Below the pieces are notes generated by a model, which saw only the letters and a list, made by a program, of their open reading frames with translations, searched no databases and was not told where the DNA came from. Below are positions 58,688 to 64,000 of a DNA stretch of 64,000 nt, piece by piece. This DNA is from Bradyrhizobium hereditatis (lineage in GTDB: Bacteria > Pseudomonadota > Alphaproteobacteria > Rhizobiales > Xanthobacteraceae). Location: contig NZ_JAGKJK010000001.1 in assembly GCF_020329435.1 (NCBI RefSeq), positions 868,001-932,000 on the forward strand. Reading direction: 5' to 3'. Position 1 is the first letter of the stretch. Each line of letters starts with the position of its first letter. The position numbers and the translations under genes were made by a program.

Positions 58688-59818
58688 CTAAAAGGCTGTC
58701 TCGTACATCTGCAAAATTTCGTCACGGCTCAGATCGCGCGGGTTATTGTCGAGCAGGCGGCGAATGGCATGCGCCTCGTCGGCCATGACGCCGAGATCGT
58801 CGTTGGGAACGCCGAGCGCGGACAACCGCATCTCGATGCCGAGATCGGCGCAGAAGCGATACGTGGCCTCGAACGCCGCCACCGGAACGTTACGTTCCGA
58901 CAGGCCGAGCGCATGCAATACGGCGATCGTCTTCGCCGAGGTCGCCGGCATGTTGAAAGCCAGCGTATGCGGGAAGATCACCGCGCAGGCGAGGCCATGA
59001 GCGATGTGGTGGCGCGTGCCGAGCGGATAGGCTACCGCGTGGCCGGCCGTCGTATTCACCGGACCGAGGCAATAACCGCCATAGAGGGAGGCCAGTGCCA
59101 ATCCCGCGCGCGCTTCGCGATCGCCGCCGTCAGCCACCGCACGCCGCAGATAGCGTCCGACCAGCCGCGCACCTTCGATCGCGTAGAGATCGATGGCCGG
59201 ATGCGCCTTGCGGCTGGTATAGGCCTCGACGCAATGGGCCAGCGCATCGACGCCGGTCGCGGCAGTGACCTCGCGCGGCACGGTCGTCGTCAGGTCGGGA
59301 TCGACGATGGCGATATCCGCCAGCATGAAGCGGCTCTGAACCGCGAGCTTGTTGCGGCTGGCCGGGTCCGTGACTAGCGCGCGGGTGCCGGCCTCACTGC
59401 CGGTGCCCGAGGTGGTCGGAATCTGCATCAGCGCGACGCTGCGACCGGCAACCTTCTCGGCGCCCACGATGTCGGCAAAGGCCACCTCACCCGTACAGAG
59501 CACGGCTACCAGTTTGGCGAGATCCATTGCGCTGCCGCCGCCGAAGCCGACGATAAGGTCGGGCGCGGCCTCGCGCGCTATCGCCACCGCCTTTTCGAGA
59601 TTGGGCAGATCCGGCTCAGGCTTCACGTCGCCGAACACCTTGACCACTCCGGGCAGCCCCAGTTGATCGACGCGCCGCGCATTGAATAGATCCGAAATCA
59701 CCAGCGGCCGCCGCGCGCCGATCCGCTCCGCAAACCGTGCTGCTGCGACGATCGTTCCGCATCCGAACTCGACCACGGTGGGGCGAAGGATTTCGATCGG
59801 CGTGAATGAATTGGTCAT
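58688..59818 (-). CDS. iron-containing alcohol dehydrogenase
   Basis: 376 residues, group III (Fe-ADH) fold. The NAD(P)-binding GGGSAMDLAKLVAV motif is near residue 93, PTTSGTGSEAG follows, and metal ligands lie in CVEAYTSRKAHPAIDLYA region and the later HAVAYPLGTRHHIAHGLACAV (His-rich block). The sequence resembles the maleylacetate reductase/1,3-propanediol and L-threonine-type dehydrogenases, but the acid or aldehyde substrate cannot be assigned. It is 16 bases after the PdxA-family gene. Confidence 0.9.
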   Translation of the reverse strand: MTNSFTPIEILRPTVVEFGCGTIVAAARFAERIGARRPLVISDLFNARRVDQLGLPGVVKVFGDVKPEPDLPNLEKAVAIAREAAPDLIVGFGGGSAMDLAKLVAVLCTGEVAFADIVGAEKVAGRSVALMQIPTTSGTGSEAGTRALVTDPASRNKLAVQSRFMLADIAIVDPDLTTTVPREVTAATGVDALAHCVEAYTSRKAHPAIDLYAIEGARLVGRYLRRAVADGGDREARAGLALASLYGGYCLGPVNTTAGHAVAYPLGTRHHIAHGLACAVIFPHTLAFNMPATSAKTIAVLHALGLSERNVPVAAFEATYRFCADLGIEMRLSALGVPNDDLGVMADEAHAIRRLLDNNPRDLSRDEILQMYETAF

Positions 59819-59834
59819 TGGACGTCTGCTCTCA

Positions 59835-60868
<1,034 letters not shown>

Positions 60869-60872
<4 letters not shown>

Positions 60873-61981
60873 GTCGGGCTCCTCATGCTGAGCAATTGGT
60901 TGTCCTGGAGCAGTTCGCGCCAGAGCTCCCTTGTACCAAACGCTCCGGATTTCGAGATCACGTCGACGCCGGCCCAGCGGCCGCCCTGAAGTATCGAGCG
61001 CGGCAGGCCCGGCACGATCCGGCCCGTGACTTGCAGCGCCTGTGCGCCGAGCGCGACGCAGACGGCCTTCAAGGTTTCGCCGCCTGCCACAATCAATGTG
61101 CCGGGAGGCTCAAGCGCCGAAATTAGCGACGTCAATTCGACCGCGATCCGCCGCGCCGCCTCCGCACGTGACAATCGCTCGGGCAGCGAAAACTTCACTA
61201 GCGCCACGCCGTTATCCACAAGCTTACGGTGCACCCGGGTGGCGCCTTCGCCTTCGACAAGCGTGATGGTGGCTTCGCCGCATGCTTCAAGTTGCGACGC
61301 CGTGACGGCCTGATCGGAACCGAACAATCCGAGCACCGGCTTCTTCAATTGGCGCGGCGCGTCGGCATGGCAACCGCGCGCGAGGGCGCCGGCCAGACCA
61401 CCGCTCCCGCACCACAGGACGGGTGCGGCCAGACGCCGGCCGATCTCGACCACGCGATCGAGGTCGCCATCGCTCTCGGCATCGAAGACCTGAACGCCGC
61501 CATGCGACCACGCGTCGGGCCCGCCTTGCCGGGCGTCGATATTCTCCGCCTTTAGCTGCGCCAGCAGATTTCGTCCGACCGGATACCAGTCACCCTCCGG
61601 CGTGCGCGCCAATTGCTGTCCGTCACATGTCCGGCGTCCCTGATACGCGAAGGCCGGCGCGACGACGCATGAGGCCCAATGACCAGTGCGCAAGCAGGCG
61701 CCGAGTTCGGCTGCCCACGCGCCGCGCAGCAGGCTGTCGACCTTCTTGTAGGCGATCGTGCCCTCGTGCAGCAGCGGCGCAAGCTGTCCAACGATCTCGA
61801 CGCTATCAGCCTTCGCGAGCTCGCGTGTGCCGCTGTCGATCGCAAGACTCCGCGAAACGTTTACCGAAAGCGCCTCCGGCCATGTCACATCGAACGGTCC
61901 ACACAACCCGACAAACTCAGCCGCGGTGTCGAGCGCACCGGTGAGATCGTCGGCAAGAAGGCGGACGCTCGTCATCGTCAT
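60869..61981 (-). CDS. DUF1537 four-carbon acid-sugar kinase
   Basis: 370 residues. The N-terminal signature LLADDLTGALDTAAEF is at about 9-24, and the C-terminal ATP-binding domain has TLIVAGGETLKAVCVAL. DUF1537 proteins phosphorylate threonate, erythronate or related four-carbon acids (DtnK, OtnK and similar). Here the start overlaps the FAD-dehydrogenase stop by 4 bases and the stop overlaps PdxA, so the three are translationally coupled. The substrate is not readable from sequence. Confidence 0.9.
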
Positions 61982-63441
61982 GCCGCCCCCGCGTTGCCGA
62001 TCGTGCGGAGAGCGCTCGCGAAGATCTTGTCCGGATTCATCAGACCGTTCGGATCGAGCAGTTGCTTGATACCACGCATCAGGCCGATATCGAGCGGATC
62101 GGTCACGCGTGCCAGCCGGCCGCGATTGGTGATGCCGATGCCGTGCTCGGCGCTGATCGCGCCGCCTTGCGCCGCCGTCTCGTCGTCGACGATCTCGTTG
62201 ATCTCAGCCACCAGCGCGGCAATTGCGGCCGGGTCACTGCAGCGATCGCGGTCGATCAGTGCGATCACATGGATATTGCCGTCGCCGATATGTCCGTGCA
62301 CGACCACGCGCGCATGGGGAACGGCCGCCATGATCCTCGCCTCAACATTAGTGACGAACGCGGCCTGCCGGTCCAGCGGGACCACGCTGTCGTGAGACAC
62401 CACATAACCGCTGCGTTTGTTTCCTTCGGAGACACTGTGCCGCACCGCCCAGATCGCCTTCGCCTGAGCGAGGCTTGACGCCAGCACGGCATCCTCGGCC
62501 AGCCCGGCATCCATCGCTTCTGAAAGCGCGCTGGCGAGCGGCTCATTGAGATCGATCCCGGCCAGCGTATCGGTCAGCTCGACGATCAGGTACCACGGCG
62601 TTGTGAGTTCAAAGGGAATGGCGACATGCGGCACGGTCTCGGCAATCACCTCGATCTGGCTGCGTGACATGATTTCGAGGCTGCCGAGCCGGTCGCCGAT
62701 CGCGCCGCGCAGGCGCTGCATGATCTGCAGGGCATGATCGACGCTGTGCAATTTGAGCAGCGCCAAAGCCGAACTGCGCGGCGGCGCGAACAGTTTCAGC
62801 ACCGCCGCGGTCACGATGCCGAGCGTGCCTTCCGCGCCAATGAAAAGCTGCTTGAGCGCATAGCCTGTGTTGTCCTTGCGCAGCGCACGCAGGCCGTTGA
62901 AGACGCGTCCATCCGGCAGCACCACTTCCAGCCCGAGCACCAGATCGCGCATAGGCCCGTAACGCAGCACTGCCGTGCCGCCGGCATTGGTCGAGATGTT
63001 GCCGCCGATCTGGCAGGAGCCCTCGGCCCCGAGGCTCAACGGAAAATAACGGTCAACGGCCGTCGCCGCGGCCTGCACTTCGGCAAGGATGCAGCCGGCC
63101 TCCACCGTGATCGTATTGGCGAGCGGGCTCACGTCGCGCACGCGCCGCATGCGATCGAGCCGGATCACGACATTGGATGCGCCGTCATCCGGCGTCGCAG
63201 CGCCGCACATCCCGGTGTTGCCGCCCTGCGGGATGATCGCTAGCTGCCTTTCGACGCAATGCCGGACGACCGCCGCGACTTCATCCGTCGAGCCAGGCCG
63301 AACGACAGCGATGGCGCGACCGCGATACCGCCCGCGCCAGTCCGTCACATAGGGCTCCTGATCGCCGGCGGAATCGATGACATGATTGTTGCCGACGATA
63401 TCAGCCAATCCAGCAAGGACTTCCTGGGGGGATCCAGACAT
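61978..63441 (-). CDS. FAD-binding oxidase/dehydrogenase (GlcD/VAO type)
   Basis: 487 residues. FAD_binding_4 domain with RPGSTDEVAAVVRHCVERQ, then IIPQGGNTGMCGAATPDDG, and GAEGSCQIGGNISTNAGGTAVLRYG; the C-terminal FAD_oxidase_C domain ends with AISAEHGIGI. These enzymes oxidise 2-hydroxy acids such as D-lactate, glycolate or D-2-hydroxyglutarate. ATG 63441 gives MSGSPQEVLAG. It lies 25 bases after the DapA-family gene and probably supplies the oxidation step of this operon. Confidence 0.92.
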   Translation of the reverse strand: MSGSPQEVLAGLADIVGNNHVIDSAGDQEPYVTDWRGRYRGRAIAVVRPGSTDEVAAVVRHCVERQLAIIPQGGNTGMCGAATPDDGASNVVIRLDRMRRVRDVSPLANTITVEAGCILAEVQAAATAVDRYFPLSLGAEGSCQIGGNISTNAGGTAVLRYGPMRDLVLGLEVVLPDGRVFNGLRALRKDNTGYALKQLFIGAEGTLGIVTAAVLKLFAPPRSSALALLKLHSVDHALQIMQRLRGAIGDRLGSLEIMSRSQIEVIAETVPHVAIPFELTTPWYLIVELTDTLAGIDLNEPLASALSEAMDAGLAEDAVLASSLAQAKAIWAVRHSVSEGNKRSGYVVSHDSVVPLDRQAAFVTNVEARIMAAVPHARVVVHGHIGDGNIHVIALIDRDRCSDPAAIAALVAEINEIVDDETAAQGGAISAEHGIGITNRGRLARVTDPLDIGLMRGIKQLLDPNGLMNPDKIFASALRTIGNAGAA

Positions 63442-63466
63442 CAGGTCGCCTCGTCGCCCATCCACG

Positions 63467-64000
63467 CTAAGCTGTTACGGCGGCAAGCTCGCCGGCGGCA
63501 GCAAGCAGCTCCTTCACCTGCGACGGCGGCAGAGATTCCAGCGGCGGGCGGAGGCGTTGCCAACCGGCATGGCCGGTGCGCTCGGCAACAAGCGCCTTCA
63601 GCGATGCCATCTGCGGAAAACGTGAGACGAGTTCGCGGGCCCTCATGATGCGCGCCTGCGCCGCCGCAAGCGCGGCGTCATCGTCGCCGTCGCGGAAATG
63701 CCGGTAGACATAGGCAAGATCGCGCGCAACGAGATTGGAGGTCGCGGTGATGCATCCCGCGCCGCCCTTGCGCAGCAGCGGCAACAGCAGTGGATCCGCG
63801 CCGGTCAGGACTGCAAAACCCGGAAAGCGCTCGACCATCGCGGTCATATTGGCGAAATCACCGGAGGAATCCTTGATACCGACGAAGGTCGCCGGATAGG
63901 CCGAACGCAGCCGCTCGATCAGCGCATGCGAGATCGGCTGCATCGACATCTGTGGAATATGATAGAGCAGGATCCGCAGCCGGGCATCGCCAATCCGCTG
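63467..64000 (-). CDS. DapA/N-acetylneuraminate lyase family aldolase, N-terminus cut by window edge
   Basis: The frame is open to the window edge; about 177 residues of a 290-310-residue family are present. The Schiff-base lysine is in VGIKDSSGD, and LLYHIPQMS just upstream is the family's YNxP-like block with the catalytic Tyr (here YHIP). GADPLLLPLLRKGGAGCITATSN follows. Members are aldolases or dehydratases acting on 2-keto acids. Its position first in view suggests it acts on a keto acid of the operon's pathway. The upstream end of the operon lies outside the window. Confidence 0.88.
   Translation of the reverse strand, partial: QRIGDARLRILLYHIPQMSMQPISHALIERLRSAYPATFVGIKDSSGDFANMTAMVERFPGFAVLTGADPLLLPLLRKGGAGCITATSNLVARDLAYVYRHFRDGDDDAALAAAQARIMRARELVSRFPQMASLKALVAERTGHAGWQRLRPPLESLPPSQVKELLAAAGELAAVTA

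Overview
The window looks like chromosome of a GC-rich alphaproteobacterium of the Bradyrhizobium / Rhodopseudomonas group (Nitrobacteraceae). The reasons are gene order (a 14-subunit nuo operon followed by birA, RNase J, methylmalonyl-CoA epimerase and a DUF1467 gene; tig-clpP-clpX-lon; glnB-glnA), high GC throughout, and intergenic palindromic repeats of a kind I recall from those genomes. The genus is an inference; there is no rRNA in the window. I saw no phage genes, transposase, integrase or CRISPR array.

Layout. 1-3600: the 5' part of mtnK (methionine salvage, cut by the window edge), two unrelated SAM-dependent methyltransferases and a PilZ protein. 3619-23215, all on the minus strand: the complex I operon, transcribed nuoA-B-C-D-(FkbM-type methyltransferase)-E-(54-aa membrane protein)-F-(164-aa membrane protein)-G-H-I-(palindromic repeat)-J-K-L-M-N, then birA, rnj, mce and DUF1467. 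Many junctions overlap by 1-4 bases, so the whole block is probably one transcription unit. 23400-24500: a MarR regulator divergent from the wreck of a Rieske dioxygenase gene. 24680-30112: a small membrane protein behind a perfect CRP-type palindrome, tRNA-Asp, an HU-like protein, peptidase T, small secreted or membrane proteins, a methyltransferase, a coiled-coil membrane protein and tRNA-Val.

30329-37804 (minus) is the protein quality-control block: trigger factor, ClpP, ClpX, Lon, then a GFA-family protein, with tRNA-Leu upstream of tig. 37943-40380 holds a copper-oxidase-fold protein that has lost most copper ligands and a mandelate-racemase-type enzyme. 40475-44261 holds the NAD(P)HX repair enzyme (minus) and glnB-glnA (plus), the latter behind a well-spaced sigma-54 promoter. 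A TRAP transporter (44472-47763) follows, and it sits between the true 3' end of glnA and a decayed second copy of that 3' end (47922-48100). A third copy of the glnA-type terminator lies after the next gene, which encodes a DUF992 protein. 48900-49680 is a cluster of dispersed and palindromic repeats.

49714-57517 carries a hybrid PAS histidine kinase, a class I amidotransferase (PuuD family), an exported protein of unknown function, an AI-2E/PerM-type permease, an ABM-domain protein and a periplasmic protein combining a carboxypeptidase-regulatory-like domain, one haem c motif and propeller-like repeats. 57659-64000 (minus) is a tightly packed catabolic operon: DapA-family aldolase (cut by the edge), FAD-linked dehydrogenase, DUF1537 four-carbon acid-sugar kinase, PdxA-family dehydrogenase, iron-dependent alcohol dehydrogenase and a Bug-family binding protein. 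It resembles threonate/erythronate-type pathways but with a different set of partner enzymes, so its substrate is unknown.
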